This document shows, one piece after another, positions 25,453 to 34,725 of a stretch of DNA of 60,812 bases. Position 1 is the stretch's first letter. Each line of letters starts with the position of its first letter. Under the pieces are notes generated by a model, which saw only the letters and a list, made by a program, of their open reading frames with translations, did not search any database and was not told where the DNA came from. The position numbers and the translations under genes are program-made. Source of the stretch: an uncultured Roseiflexus sp. (lineage in GTDB: Bacteria; Chloroflexota; Chloroflexia; Chloroflexales; Roseiflexaceae); NCBI GenBank assembly GCA_937935075.1, contig CALGYB010000028.1:1-60812 (forward strand). The letters are read 5' to 3'.

Positions 25453-27483
25453 TTACCCATTCGGTTGCGGCGATTCGCCGGGGTTCTGCTCAGGTTGTGG
25501 TTCAACTCCGGGCGGTGGCGGCGGTTCGGCGGGTTGCTCAGCCGGTGGCGGTGCGGGTTGCGCCGGTTGCTCACCTGGGGGGAACGGGATGATCGGCCTG
25601 CCGTCGGGACCGATGTCGGCAGGGTTCAGAGTATAAATGTTGGGCCATGGTCGGAAGCGGGTGCGGAATAACTCAGGCGGACGCGGCACACCATTCTCTA
25701 CCACCAGACGATACACATCAATGGTCATACCGCCACGCGCCTTATCGGTGTGCTTAATCGTACCCTGCGGCACTTTGGGATCGGCGACAAATACCGGCTC
25801 AGTTGGCGCGGGTGTGCGATCATACACTTTGTGAGTCAGATCAACTGTCCGATCAGGCTTTGTGCCGTACAGCTCAATCTGTGCCACACCGGTCCTCGGG
25901 TCCGACCACGCCTGGATCAGCAGCCACGCGCCGGTATCATTCATAAACTTCAAGTCCGGTCCACCGGTAAAGATCGTCGCGTCGAGACCGGGACCATTCC
26001 CGCGGGGACCGAGAGCATATTTGTCGTACCAACTGATGTAGAACGAATGTCCCCAGCGTTCGGTGATCGGCAATCCTGCCCAGAAAGCGGCACGGAACAG
26101 CGTGGTCGAGTCCTGGCAGATGCCGCCGCCGAACTCCTGCTGCGTCCGGTTTTGAATGATCGCCGCGCCCTGGACAAATCCATTGGCGGCATTGATCTGC
26201 CCGATGTTCTTGTTGAATGAAAACTCTTCGCCGGGTGCAATCAGCAATCCATTCAGCAGTTGCATACCGACGCCGATGTTATGCACACGATAGGCTGCTG
26301 AGCCGGTGAAATCGCTTTTGCCGACGCTCACCAGTTCACGGATGCCTAGTTGATGGAGGTTGGCTTCGGTGATCGGCGGATCAGTGGCGACCATGGGCAG
26401 TTCAAGCGTTCTGTCGCGCCCGGTGAGTGCGGCGAGCACCATATCACGGGCGCGCGTTTCATCGAGACGCAGCCCTGGCTTGCCAGGTTTGGTAATCTTG
26501 AGATTGCCGTTGTTCCACGCCACACGCGGGCGGGTGCCCGGTTTCTCGGTTTCGACCGCAATGTGATGAATGCGTTGTTCGATGGCGCTCTGGTTGAGTG
26601 TCACGGCAATCTTGTCACCTTCGTCCGAAGGAACGCGCTCGATAATGATCAGATCCGCAAGTTCACTGACCGTCCATTCATACTCATTTTTCCCCACCCG
26701 CAGCAACAGCGGACCCTGAAGGATCGTCTCGATTTGTGATCGTGCTGCAGCGACGGCGGCATCGTCGAGGCGGGGCGGCAATTCACGGGTCTGAAGCGGA
26801 ATGGTGGCAGGCACAAACGCCTGCAATTGCTGTGATATCTGCGTTAGAGTTGCATCGACCAGCACCTGTCGACCGATCACCGAGCCGACAATCGCCACCT
26901 GCTCGCCATCGAGACGCACCTGGGCATCGGCGGGGGCGCGCTCGATCTCGCGCGCCAGTTGCGCCAGGTACGCCTGGGCTCGCATTTCGTCGTATGAGAC
27001 GCGCAGCGGGACTTCGAGACCATGCTGCCAGATTGCGGTCATTTCCTGCACATCATCGATCAGTCCATTGCCGCGCCCGGCATTGTATGCCATCTCGACG
27101 GCGCCGCGAAAATCGAACGTCATCCCCAGATCGTCGAGGGTTGGCGTCCACTGGCGGTCGCCATACGTGATGATCAGCGGTTGACGGAGGAACGCTTCAT
27201 AGCGCGCCCGTAGCGCGTCCTCCGCCTGGCCCGGCGTCATCTCACCCACTGCAATGCCCTGGATCGAAATATTCGGATAGATTCGCCCTTCATACGACCG
27301 ATGGATGTACGCCACACCACCTGCAAGCCCCAGCACGATAAGCGCAAGCACTGCAAGCGCAAACCACAGCCATCGGTGGTCACGACGGCGCGGTCGCTGT
27401 ACGCGTGGGCGCACTACGGCCGGAAAGCCCTCACGCTCTGCCGTCTCGGCTGTTGAGGAGAAGTGAACGCGGTCAGCCGACAC
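25453..27483 (-). CDS. VanW-family exported protein
   Basis: A 676-residue membrane-anchored protein. One transmembrane helix (about 35-60) is followed by two repeated domains of the peptidoglycan-binding type that precede VanW (NISIQGIAVGEMTPGQAED and onward), then a VanW domain with GKSDFTGSAAYRVHNI, PGEEFSFNKNIG, GGGICQDSTTLF and HSFYISWYD, and a Pro/Glu/Gln-rich tail. VanW proteins are cell-wall associated, with unknown function. The start is the GTG at 27483 because an exact GGAGG site lies five bases before it; upstream codons in the same frame have no ribosome site. Confidence 0.87.
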   Translation of the reverse strand: MSADRVHFSSTAETAEREGFPAVVRPRVQRPRRRDHRWLWFALAVLALIVLGLAGGVAYIHRSYEGRIYPNISIQGIAVGEMTPGQAEDALRARYEAFLRQPLIITYGDRQWTPTLDDLGMTFDFRGAVEMAYNAGRGNGLIDDVQEMTAIWQHGLEVPLRVSYDEMRAQAYLAQLAREIERAPADAQVRLDGEQVAIVGSVIGRQVLVDATLTQISQQLQAFVPATIPLQTRELPPRLDDAAVAAARSQIETILQGPLLLRVGKNEYEWTVSELADLIIIERVPSDEGDKIAVTLNQSAIEQRIHHIAVETEKPGTRPRVAWNNGNLKITKPGKPGLRLDETRARDMVLAALTGRDRTLELPMVATDPPITEANLHQLGIRELVSVGKSDFTGSAAYRVHNIGVGMQLLNGLLIAPGEEFSFNKNIGQINAANGFVQGAAIIQNRTQQEFGGGICQDSTTLFRAAFWAGLPITERWGHSFYISWYDKYALGPRGNGPGLDATIFTGGPDLKFMNDTGAWLLIQAWSDPRTGVAQIELYGTKPDRTVDLTHKVYDRTPAPTEPVFVADPKVPQGTIKHTDKARGGMTIDVYRLVVENGVPRPPELFRTRFRPWPNIYTLNPADIGPDGRPIIPFPPGEQPAQPAPPPAEQPAEPPPPPGVEPQPEQNPGESPQPNG

Positions 27484-27828
27484 GTAAACCTCCAGTACAA
27501 CAACGTTGCCAGGAATGTCTGAAACCCGGCAAAGGGACACTTTGAGGAAATCGAGATGCGCGTCTGCGGTGAGATGCCAGAGACCGTCTCACAGGGACGC
27601 TGTACCACTATACTTCAAACAGGCGTATACTGTCAATGATCAGAAACTGATAGATGTGGTATACTCCACCTATACTCGCAATAAACAGGATGTCGAGCAG
27701 GCGCTGACGTACTACGTCTTCGTCGTTTACACCGTGACGCTGGCGGACATCCGTTCAGACCTGCGTTGCGATGGGATCGCTGAGAACCTCCTGGATTGCA
27801 TGTTGTCTGTCGTGAAGGATACAGATCT
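27484..27828. other. Divergent promoter region
   Basis: 345 bases between divergent genes. It contains the minus-strand promoter at 27607-27636 and three TATACT-like strings near 27626-27680, one of which may serve the plus-strand gene. A GAAGGA site lies before 27829. No coding sequence is apparent. Confidence 0.5.
27607..27636 (-). promoter_or_regulatory. Promoter of the VanW gene
   Basis: On the minus strand TTGACA (27636-27631), 18 bases, TATAGT (27612-27607). It predicts a leader of about 115 bases before the GTG start. Confidence 0.7.
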
Positions 27829-28464
27829 ATGCCTGATAATGGTATGACTGAACTCGATCTCCTGGTCGGGTCGATGTTTACCACCCTCCCTGACGAGGAT
27901 CGTGAAAGTTACGAGGCGGAACGTGAGTGGTTAACCGACGTGCAGAATCTGCTGCGTGATGAGGGGGTGGAAGTCGATCTGCTGGCGAACCCCGGCGTCG
28001 AGATCTGGGAAGGCGGCATCGAGCGGTATCACGATCTCTTCCTGCTGCGCCTTATCGCAGTGTATCTGGAAAACGGTCAGGATATCACGCCGTTGCTGGC
28101 GCCAGGTTTCGAGTTTGATGAAGAACCCGACCCAATGCTGGCGGCTATCTGGGAGGATGAACAAACGACACGCTTCCCGCACTTGATCAAGCATCAGGGT
28201 GAAGGCGGCTATTACCTGCCGGTCGATTTTCCGGAGCCGATCTGGATCGAGGAAGAACCGGCGGATGATGAGGACGAGCCGACTACGGAGTCGGTGGTCA
28301 GTTTTGGTTCATCGACGGCGCTTCAACGCGAACTGGTCGAACTCGAAGGAATGCTGGATCAGGCAGGCGTGAAATTGGAACACCCGGTTCGTCGCTGCCT
28401 GGGTGTGCTGCGTGAAGCCGCCGATGTGAGTGTTGCCAATGGTCTGCCGATCATTGTGTGGTGA
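27829..28464 (+). CDS. Acidic protein of unknown function
   Basis: A 211-residue acidic, soluble protein without recognised domain. Helical N-terminal part (MTELDLLVGSMFTTLPDEDR), a middle rich in Asp/Glu with EEPADDEDEPTTE, and a helical end (ELEGMLDQAGVKLEHPVRRC). No signal or membrane segment. AAGGAT precedes the ATG. It converges on PEP carboxylase across a shared palindrome. Confidence 0.6.
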   Translation: MPDNGMTELDLLVGSMFTTLPDEDRESYEAEREWLTDVQNLLRDEGVEVDLLANPGVEIWEGGIERYHDLFLLRLIAVYLENGQDITPLLAPGFEFDEEPDPMLAAIWEDEQTTRFPHLIKHQGEGGYYLPVDFPEPIWIEEEPADDEDEPTTESVVSFGSSTALQRELVELEGMLDQAGVKLEHPVRRCLGVLREAADVSVANGLPIIVW

Positions 28465-28512
28465 TGCCGGCGCTGCCCGATGTTCGCCGATCATCAGCAC
28501 TGGAGGCGTTGG

Positions 28513-28539
28513 TTGAGACGTTGCATTGCAACGTCTCAA
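28513..28539. terminator. Bidirectional terminator between converging genes
   Basis: TTGAGACGTTGCA and TGCAACGTCTCAA form a perfect 13-bp palindrome around one base, midway between two converging stop codons. It could stop transcription from both sides. Confidence 0.65.
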
Positions 28540-28543
28540 TCAG

Positions 28544-31354
28544 TTAGCCGGTATTCATCAACCCTGCCGCCAGGCCGCTGATGCTCAACAGGATTGCATC
28601 TTCGATTGCGCCGTGGTCTGGTGTGTCGGGTGCGGCGCGCAGGCGACGCATTAGTTCGATCTGAAGGTAACTCATCGGATCGATATACGGGTTGCGGCGC
28701 TGGATCGAGTGTTGCAGCACCAGGGCGTTATCGAGCAGGCGTTCGGTTCGCGTAATCTGACGGATCATCCGGCTGGCGCGTTCGTACTCTTCGCGGATGG
28801 CGGCAAATATGGCGGCTGCCGCATGCTGATCGGGCGCCAGTTCCGCATAGCGCGATGCGATATGAAGATCGGCTTTGCCCAGAATCATCTGGGCATTGTC
28901 GATCATGACGCGGAAAAAGGACCATCTGGCGTACATCTCCTGCAGGAGCGCCATGCGGTCGATAGCGGACCCCGACGTATCACCCTTCTCGTACACAAAT
29001 GTTTCGAGTGCAAACCCCAGACCATACCAGCCCGGCAGGGTATGCCGGCTTTGCATCCAGCTGAACACCCACGGAATGGCGCGCAGGTCTTCGATCCGTT
29101 CGGTATTACGGCGACTGGCTGGACGGCTGCCGATGTTCAGGCGACTGATTTCGGCTATTGGCGTCACATGGCGGAAGTATGGCACAAAATCGGCGCGCTC
29201 ATAGACCAGGGCGCGGTAGTGGCGCTGTGAGCGTGCAGCCAGCCGTTCAAGCGCCTGCGTCCACTCATCGGGAGGATCATCGCGCTGGAGCAGACCGGCA
29301 CGCAACGCGGCATTCATCACCTGCTCGACATGCCGGTGTGCCAATAACGGCAGTCCATACCGATCAGCAACCACTTCGCCTTGTTCGGTAATCTTGATCT
29401 GATTGCCGATGCTGCCGGGCGGCTGCGCCAGAATTGCGTGGTTCGCCGGTCCTCCGCCGCGCCCGATCGCGCCGCCGCGCCCATGGAACAGGCGCATCCG
29501 AATACCGTGGCGTCGCCCAAAATCGCGCAGTTTGCGCTGCGCCTGGTAGAGCGCCCAGTTGGCGGCTGTGTACCCCACATCCTTGTTGCTGTCGGAATAG
29601 CCGATCATGACTTCCTGGAGATGACCGCGCAGCGCCAGGTGATCGCGGTAGACCGGCAGGCGCAGACATGCCTCGAGCACCGTGTCGCAACTCTCCAGGT
29701 CGGCGCCGGTCTCGAAGAGCGGCGCAACATTCAGGCGACTGAAACGAAACGGGCGGAACAGCCCTGCCTCTTTTGCCAGGAGAAGCGGCGCCAGCACATC
29801 GCTTGCTCCGCGCGTCATGCTGACAATGTAGGTCTCGATGGCTTCGGGACTGAGACGGTCAAGGATTGCGGCGACGGCGCGGAATGTGGCAATCACCTCG
29901 ACCGTATCGGGCGAGTAGTCGAGATGGGTTGGGATGAGCGGACGCGGGTTGGCGATTTCGCGTGACAGCAGTTCGATCCGTTCGGTTTCATTGAGTGCGG
30001 TGTAGTCGGCGCAGACGCCGGCGGCTGCCAGGACTTCGGCGAGCGCGGCAGTGTGGCGTTCACTATGTTGTCGAATATCGAGCGTCGCCAGATGAAGCCC
30101 AAAGACCTCCACCTGACGTATCAGATCGCGCAGTGCGCCATCGGCGACGATGGCGGCATTGTTGGTGCGCAGGCTATGCTCGATCACGTTCAGGTCGTCG
30201 AGCAGATCATTGCGGCTAAAATAGGCGCCCTCCGGCAACAGGTCGGATCGTCCCCAGTCGAGCGACACAGTTCGGGTGTAGTCGAGGGTGCGGAGCAGTT
30301 TCTCACGAATATAGGTGCATTTCTGGCGGTAGAGTTCATAAGGGTTGCGTCGCGCCAGCAAATCGGCGACATCGGGAAAGAGCGCGGCGTCACGCGCAAG
30401 CGACGCGCGCAACTCGTTGCTGACCGGCGCCTGCCGCGCGGACTGGCCAAGGCGATGGCTGAGTTCTTCGATAGCGGCGATATGCTGTTCGATAGCGGCT
30501 ATGCGCATCATACGAACTGCCTGAATGGTGACCGTGTGCGTGACGTTGGGATTGCCATCGCGGTCGCCTCCCATCCATGCGCCATAGCGTAGCAGCGGCG
30601 GCACGCGCCATTCGTGATTCGGATAGGTGATGCGAAGTGCATATTCCAGCTCACGGTAGAGGCGCGGGATCAGGTCGAACAGTCCGCTTTCAAAATAGAA
30701 CATCCCGTTCTTGACCTCATCGATCACCGTCGGTTTGACAACCCGCACTTCATCGGTCTGCCACAGCGAAACGATCTCTTCACGAATGCGCATTGTGTTT
30801 TCTTCGAGCGCGAATCCGTGCAGATCGCCGGTTCGCTGGTCGAGCAGCGTCGCAAGCCGGCGCACTTTCTCCAATGCCGTGCGACGGCGCGCTTCGGTCG
30901 GATGAGCGGTGAAGACCGGTTGAATGCAGGCGGTATCGAGCCATCCCTGAACGGCGGCCGCAGGAATGCCGTGTGCATCGAGTTCGGCAACAGCGGCGGC
31001 AATGGACTCGGACCGCGGCGTGTCTGGATGTTTTCGCTCGCGGTCGCGCAAAACCCAGATGCGCTGCATCTGTTCGGCGAGATTGACAAGCAGGAAGTAG
31101 GCGTTGAACGCTTTGATGACGGTCTGGATCTCGGCAACGGACATCTGAGATGTCAGCGTGCGCAGTTCGGCATCGGCGCGATCCGGTGCGCCGTTGCGCA
31201 GATCCTTTCCCAGCGTCCGCAGTCGTTCGACCAACTGGAATGCGGCTTCGCCCGCCTGCTCGCGGACAACGTCGCCCAACAGGTTGCCGAGGAAACGGAT
31301 CGTTGCTGAAAGGCGCTCGCTTTCGCCGCGACGGTTGTGCGATGGATGTGTCAT
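28544..31354 (-). CDS. ppc: Phosphoenolpyruvate carboxylase
   Basis: A 936-residue cytoplasmic enzyme that carboxylates PEP with bicarbonate to oxaloacetate, supplying the TCA cycle and, in Chloroflexi, autotrophic CO2 fixation by the 3-hydroxypropionate route. Conserved sites are intact: VFTAHPTEARRRT with the catalytic His, GGDRDGNPNVT, IGYSDSNKDVGY, FHGRGGAIGRGGGP and the C-terminal MNTG. Length is normal. The start at 31354 is selected from homology; the upstream frame runs through a heptad repeat ending 10 bases before the ATG, and no classical ribosome site is visible there, which is unusual. Confidence 0.96.
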   Translation of the reverse strand: MTHPSHNRRGESERLSATIRFLGNLLGDVVREQAGEAAFQLVERLRTLGKDLRNGAPDRADAELRTLTSQMSVAEIQTVIKAFNAYFLLVNLAEQMQRIWVLRDRERKHPDTPRSESIAAAVAELDAHGIPAAAVQGWLDTACIQPVFTAHPTEARRRTALEKVRRLATLLDQRTGDLHGFALEENTMRIREEIVSLWQTDEVRVVKPTVIDEVKNGMFYFESGLFDLIPRLYRELEYALRITYPNHEWRVPPLLRYGAWMGGDRDGNPNVTHTVTIQAVRMMRIAAIEQHIAAIEELSHRLGQSARQAPVSNELRASLARDAALFPDVADLLARRNPYELYRQKCTYIREKLLRTLDYTRTVSLDWGRSDLLPEGAYFSRNDLLDDLNVIEHSLRTNNAAIVADGALRDLIRQVEVFGLHLATLDIRQHSERHTAALAEVLAAAGVCADYTALNETERIELLSREIANPRPLIPTHLDYSPDTVEVIATFRAVAAILDRLSPEAIETYIVSMTRGASDVLAPLLLAKEAGLFRPFRFSRLNVAPLFETGADLESCDTVLEACLRLPVYRDHLALRGHLQEVMIGYSDSNKDVGYTAANWALYQAQRKLRDFGRRHGIRMRLFHGRGGAIGRGGGPANHAILAQPPGSIGNQIKITEQGEVVADRYGLPLLAHRHVEQVMNAALRAGLLQRDDPPDEWTQALERLAARSQRHYRALVYERADFVPYFRHVTPIAEISRLNIGSRPASRRNTERIEDLRAIPWVFSWMQSRHTLPGWYGLGFALETFVYEKGDTSGSAIDRMALLQEMYARWSFFRVMIDNAQMILGKADLHIASRYAELAPDQHAAAAIFAAIREEYERASRMIRQITRTERLLDNALVLQHSIQRRNPYIDPMSYLQIELMRRLRAAPDTPDHGAIEDAILLSISGLAAGLMNTG

Positions 31355-31364
31355 ATGTGGGGGG

Positions 31365-31400
31365 GAGAACTGAGAACTGAGAACTGAGAATTGAGAACTG
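31365..31400. repeat. Five GAGAACT heptads upstream of ppc
   Basis: GAGAACT x3, GAGAATT, GAGAACT and one base, with exact 7-base period. Read on the ppc sense strand it is AGTTCTC, the same heptad as at 24812-24874, again ending 10-16 bases before a start codon. The remainder of 31401-31678 shows nothing notable. Confidence 0.9.
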
Positions 31401-31678
31401 ATTTGCAAGGCGCAACGTTCAATGCACACCAGCAGTCGTGTCGTGGATGCATGACTGCGCCCTGGCATCAGCAGCCCCGGCGGGGTTTTCGCGTGCGGTG
31501 AGCACCGTCAGTATTGTACATTGGTGCAGTTCATTATAATAATATCATCCCACATTTTGCTTGCTGCTCGATAACTAGGGATGATAAGCCAGTGCGGCGA
31601 GGATGAAACCTACGGCAGGACGGTGAGCGCAACAAGAACTATCCCCTGCATATCCGCTGCAACCTACCGCATCTCGTA

Positions 31679-32128
31679 TCACCCATTCCTTGTGTCGGGC
31701 AAGTGATCAACAGTTTCTACCATAAGCTGTTTGATCGCGTTGTGGGCCTGGGTAATGTCATCAAGAATGGATTGAAGCTTATTCCAGTCCAGCAGGAAGC
31801 TATAAATTTTGGTCGCAACATGACGAAATGCCATAAGACGCTCGATAACAGCGAAGAGATTATCGTCATGTGGTGGCAGGGCAATTTGGCGAAAGAGCTT
31901 AATAGTCTCTTTATGTGATGCCGATCCAACTGGTATTGGGTAACGCAGGTATTTTAACATCCGAATCATCAGATGTTCGATCGCATTGTAATATCCAACA
32001 CATTCATACGCCAGTGCCGCCAATTTTACGTGCTGATCAACCGTAATTTTCGCCGTGGTCGTGATGTTGCCATACACTTTTTCCAGATTTTCATATGCTA
32101 TTTCCTGACGCAACTCAGGATTGCGCAT
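31679..32128 (-). CDS. HEPN-domain toxin-like protein
   Basis: A 149-residue all-helical protein of the HEPN/HepT-like type that partners a nucleotidyltransferase. It has YECVGYYNAIEHLMIRML and MAFRHVATKIYSFLLDWNKL, matching the HepT-like group with a C-terminal FRHxxxxxY segment. In active HEPN RNases a RX4-6H motif is expected; here no His follows the Arg of FRH at the usual distance, so activity is uncertain. Its start overlaps the upstream nucleotidyltransferase gene by 14 bases, typical of toxin-antitoxin operons. Confidence 0.75.
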   Translation of the reverse strand: MRNPELRQEIAYENLEKVYGNITTTAKITVDQHVKLAALAYECVGYYNAIEHLMIRMLKYLRYPIPVGSASHKETIKLFRQIALPPHDDNLFAVIERLMAFRHVATKIYSFLLDWNKLQSILDDITQAHNAIKQLMVETVDHLPDTRNG

Positions 32129-32432
32129 AAAGGAGCTTCCCTTCTGTCAGGATGCGGGTACGGAAGTACCCGTGTGTGTCCTTTAGTACGACAAGGCTAA
32201 TCGGTCGATCAATCGCCATCATACATTCAGCTAAGGTGCGAAAATACGCTTGATCGGGAATACCTTCCACGCAGATGTCAATATCGGAGTCAGGTCGGTA
32301 GTCGTCTCGAGCCAATGAACCGTACACAATAATCTTCTGCGCGCCACGCCGGGTCAGAATGGATGAGATTTTCTGCAAATCACGGATCATCTCAGGCGGC
32401 ACATGGCGTTCATCTAAGATCATACGTTCCAT
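32115..32432 (-). CDS. MNT-type nucleotidyltransferase antitoxin
   Basis: A 105-residue minimal nucleotidyltransferase. The motif IIVYGSLARDDYRPDSDIDI gives the GSxxR loop and the two metal-binding Asp of DxD. MntA proteins of HEPN/MNT modules silence the HEPN toxin by adding AMP to it; that role is inferred from pairing with the overlapping downstream gene. The usual third Asp is not obvious. The start at 32432 was used; no strong ribosome site seen. Confidence 0.82.
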   Translation of the reverse strand: MERMILDERHVPPEMIRDLQKISSILTRRGAQKIIVYGSLARDDYRPDSDIDICVEGIPDQAYFRTLAECMMAIDRPISLVVLKDTHGYFRTRILTEGKLLYAQS

Positions 32433-32457
32433 AGCAGCACCATTCTACGTGAAGATG

Positions 32458-32550
32458 CTACACTTTCAACACGTATGTGAGTAAATCGGGCGTCATTCGC
32501 GTTGCGTGCAGGACTTCGCGCGGGATTTCAATCACGGCCGTGCGCTCCAT
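32458..32550 (-). pseudogene. Fragment of a UPF0175-like antitoxin
   Basis: A 30-codon open frame with AAGGAT upstream encodes MERTAVIEIPREVLHATRMT and PDLLTYVLKV. The first part matches the N-terminal pattern of UPF0175 antitoxins (VEIPxEVLxAxRMxPEE), which normally run to about 80 residues. It ends early and lies 25 bases before the MNT gene on the same strand, so it is probably a remnant, though a small peptide could still be made. Confidence 0.45.
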
Positions 32551-32595
32551 ACCCGATCCTTTCGTTGGAGCGGTAAGGGAATGGTCACTGGCATT

Positions 32596-32601
32596 ATTAT
32601 A
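32596..32601 (-). promoter_or_regulatory. -10 box TATAAT upstream of the TA genes
   Basis: TATAAT on the minus strand, 17 bases downstream of TGTGAT, a weak -35. It could drive the UPF0175-like fragment and the MNT/HEPN pair. The remaining bases to 32840 contain no gene I can support. Confidence 0.4.
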
Positions 32602-32840
32602 GCACTGAACGATGGTAAATCACACGTAGCTTCTGCGTTGTCGTTGGCACGCTGCGCCTGCGGGTTTGAACGGACGCGGAACGATAGTATCCGGCGAGAC
32701 GAACCACCGAGCGCGAGGTCGTCGTATTGCGCATCGTCATCCAGTGCGGATGGCGGGTCGGATGTACGGGTGCGAATACGTCGAGCGCGCCGGTGGCGTA
32801 ACCCTGTCTGGTCACGTGCATTGTCCAGCGTTCAACCCGC

Positions 32841-33743
32841 CTACTTCCGCAACCGCGGATCGAGAGCATCGCGCAAGCCATCGCCAACGAACGAGAAACT
32901 GAGCATGATCAGAGCGATCAGGAGAGTGGGAAGCAATCCCATGTGCCAGTAGACGCGGATGTAGGCGAACGAAGCGCCGACCATCTTGCCAAGGCTGGCG
33001 GTTGGCTCATTGATGCCAAGCCCCAGGAAGCTGAGACCGGCTTCGGTAAAAATGGCCGTGGGAATGCCAAGCGTGACGGCGATAATCAGGGGCGTGAGCG
33101 CGTTCGGCAGCAGATGACGCCAGGCAATCTGGAGAGGCGGAATGCCCAGAGTGCGCGCGGCTTCGATAAACTCTTTCTCGCGTAACGAAAAGAGTTGGGC
33201 GCGGGTAAGGCGACAGATGTCAACCCACCCGATCAGCGCGATCGCCAGGATAACATTGAACAAACCGCCGCCGAAGATCGAAATCAGGAACAATGCAAAC
33301 AACAATTGCGGAATAGCGGTGAACAGTTCAACAATCCGCATGACAAAGAAATCGACCCATCCGCCCAGGAAACCCGCGCTCAGTCCCAGAATCGCGCCGA
33401 TGACCAGTGCAATCGCCTGCACCGAGATGCCGATGATCAGCGAGGTGCGCACGCCATGGATCAGGCGTTTCAGCATATCGCGCCCGACATCGTCGGTGCC
33501 CAGAATGTATCCCGCCTCGCCGGGGAACTTGCGCGCGTCGATGGGACGGGCGAAATTCGGCTGCGGCGCCAGAATGTCGGCGAAGATGCCGAGAAACACC
33601 AGGAACCCGACGACGATCAGCGCTCCCATCGCCAGTTTGTTCTTCGAGAAGCGGATGGCGGCGTCGCGCCAGAGATTGCTGGGAGGGCGCGACATGATGG
33701 GATCGATGGCAGTAACAGCCTTGTTCGAGACAATCGCGCTCAT
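32841..33743 (-). CDS. Oligopeptide-type ABC permease OppC/DppC
   Basis: A 300-residue inner-membrane permease with an N-terminal cytoplasmic stretch, about six helices, and the loop EAARTLGIPPLQIAWRHLLP that docks on the ATPases. LGTDDVGRDMLKRLIHG near residue 75 is typical of OppC/DppC. It follows the OppB gene by 19 bases; AGAGAGGG precedes its ATG. Peptides, nickel and some sugars use this family, so the substrate is open. Confidence 0.9.
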   Translation of the reverse strand: MSAIVSNKAVTAIDPIMSRPPSNLWRDAAIRFSKNKLAMGALIVVGFLVFLGIFADILAPQPNFARPIDARKFPGEAGYILGTDDVGRDMLKRLIHGVRTSLIIGISVQAIALVIGAILGLSAGFLGGWVDFFVMRIVELFTAIPQLLFALFLISIFGGGLFNVILAIALIGWVDICRLTRAQLFSLREKEFIEAARTLGIPPLQIAWRHLLPNALTPLIIAVTLGIPTAIFTEAGLSFLGLGINEPTASLGKMVGASFAYIRVYWHMGLLPTLLIALIMLSFSFVGDGLRDALDPRLRK

Positions 33744-33762
33744 AGCCCTCTCTTATTGTGGC

Positions 33763-34692
33763 TCAGGACAGTTTGATACGTGGGTCGATGACCGTGTAGA
33801 GCAGGTCGGTAATCAGGTAGACCAGCCCCCACAGTGCGGCGATCAGCAACATCAGCGCCATAATCATCGGGTAGTCGCGGTCGAGGACGCTTTCGACGAA
33901 GAATTTGCCCAGGCCCGGTACGCGGAACATTGTTTCGACGAAGATGGTGCCGGTGATCAGGTCAGGAATACGCGGACCGAGAACCGTAACGATTGGAATG
34001 AGCGCATTTTTGACGGCGTGGCGCATCACGACCATCCGTTCAGCCAGCCCTTTGGCGCGCGCCGTCCGAATATAATCCGCTGTAAAGACATCAACCAGGC
34101 TGGCGCGGGTGTAGCGAGTGGCAATGCCCATAGGACCCAATCCCAGTGCGATCATCGGCATAATCACCTGTCGCCAGTCGTCGCCCCACCCGCCGAGTGG
34201 CAACCACTGCAATTCAACCGCAAAAACCAGGATCAGCCACAGCGCAATCACAAAGTTAGGCACCGTCAGACCGAGCGTGGCGATGAATGTTACAACATAA
34301 TCCAGGAAGCTATTCTGCCGTATTGCCGCCAGAATACCGAGCAGAACGCCGCTGCCGAGCGCCACGACGACGGTGATGCCGCCAAGGGTGATACTGATGG
34401 GCCAGGTGCGCCCGATGACCTGTGCAACGGTTTCGGTCGGGCTGGAGAATGAGTATCCGAAGTCGCCGCGCAGCGCATTGGCCATGTACCTGAGATACTG
34501 GATGTGCAGCGGCTGATCAAGGCCATATTTGCGAAGAATGTTTTCCTTTGCAGCAGGCGGCAGCGGCATGTTCGGCTCGTCGAACGGGCCTCCCGGCGTA
34601 GCATGCATGAGCAAAAACGCTACAATCGACACCAGAAAAAACACAAACGCCAGCCCTGCCAGCCGCTGAACGACATACGCCACCATGAGCAA
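33763..34692 (-). CDS. Oligopeptide-type ABC permease OppB/DppB
   Basis: A 309-residue inner-membrane permease with six helices. The opening helix ([20 protein letters not shown]), the periplasmic [20 protein letters not shown] loop and the EAA-type loop [20 protein letters not shown] are characteristic of OppB/DppB. It pairs with the OppC-type gene downstream. It is separated from the binding protein gene by the heptad array at 34726-34921. No ATPase genes lie nearby. Confidence 0.9.
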   Translation of the reverse strand: MLMVAYVVQRLAGLAFVFFLVSIVAFLLMHATPGGPFDEPNMPLPPAAKENILRKYGLDQPLHIQYLRYMANALRGDFGYSFSSPTETVAQVIGRTWPISITLGGITVVVALGSGVLLGILAAIRQNSFLDYVVTFIATLGLTVPNFVIALWLILVFAVELQWLPLGGWGDDWRQVIMPMIALGLGPMGIATRYTRASLVDVFTADYIRTARAKGLAERMVVMRHAVKNALIPIVTVLGPRIPDLITGTIFVETMFRVPGLGKFFVESVLDRDYPMIMALMLLIAALWGLVYLITDLLYTVIDPRIKLS

Positions 34693-34725
34693 CTCCTGTG
34701 GGTTAGGGGTTGTGGGTTATGATCT

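Noticed and set aside
32551-32840. Possible gene between the UPF0175 fragment and the OppC gene
   Set aside because: Short open frames on both strands lack ribosome sites, motifs and consistent composition.
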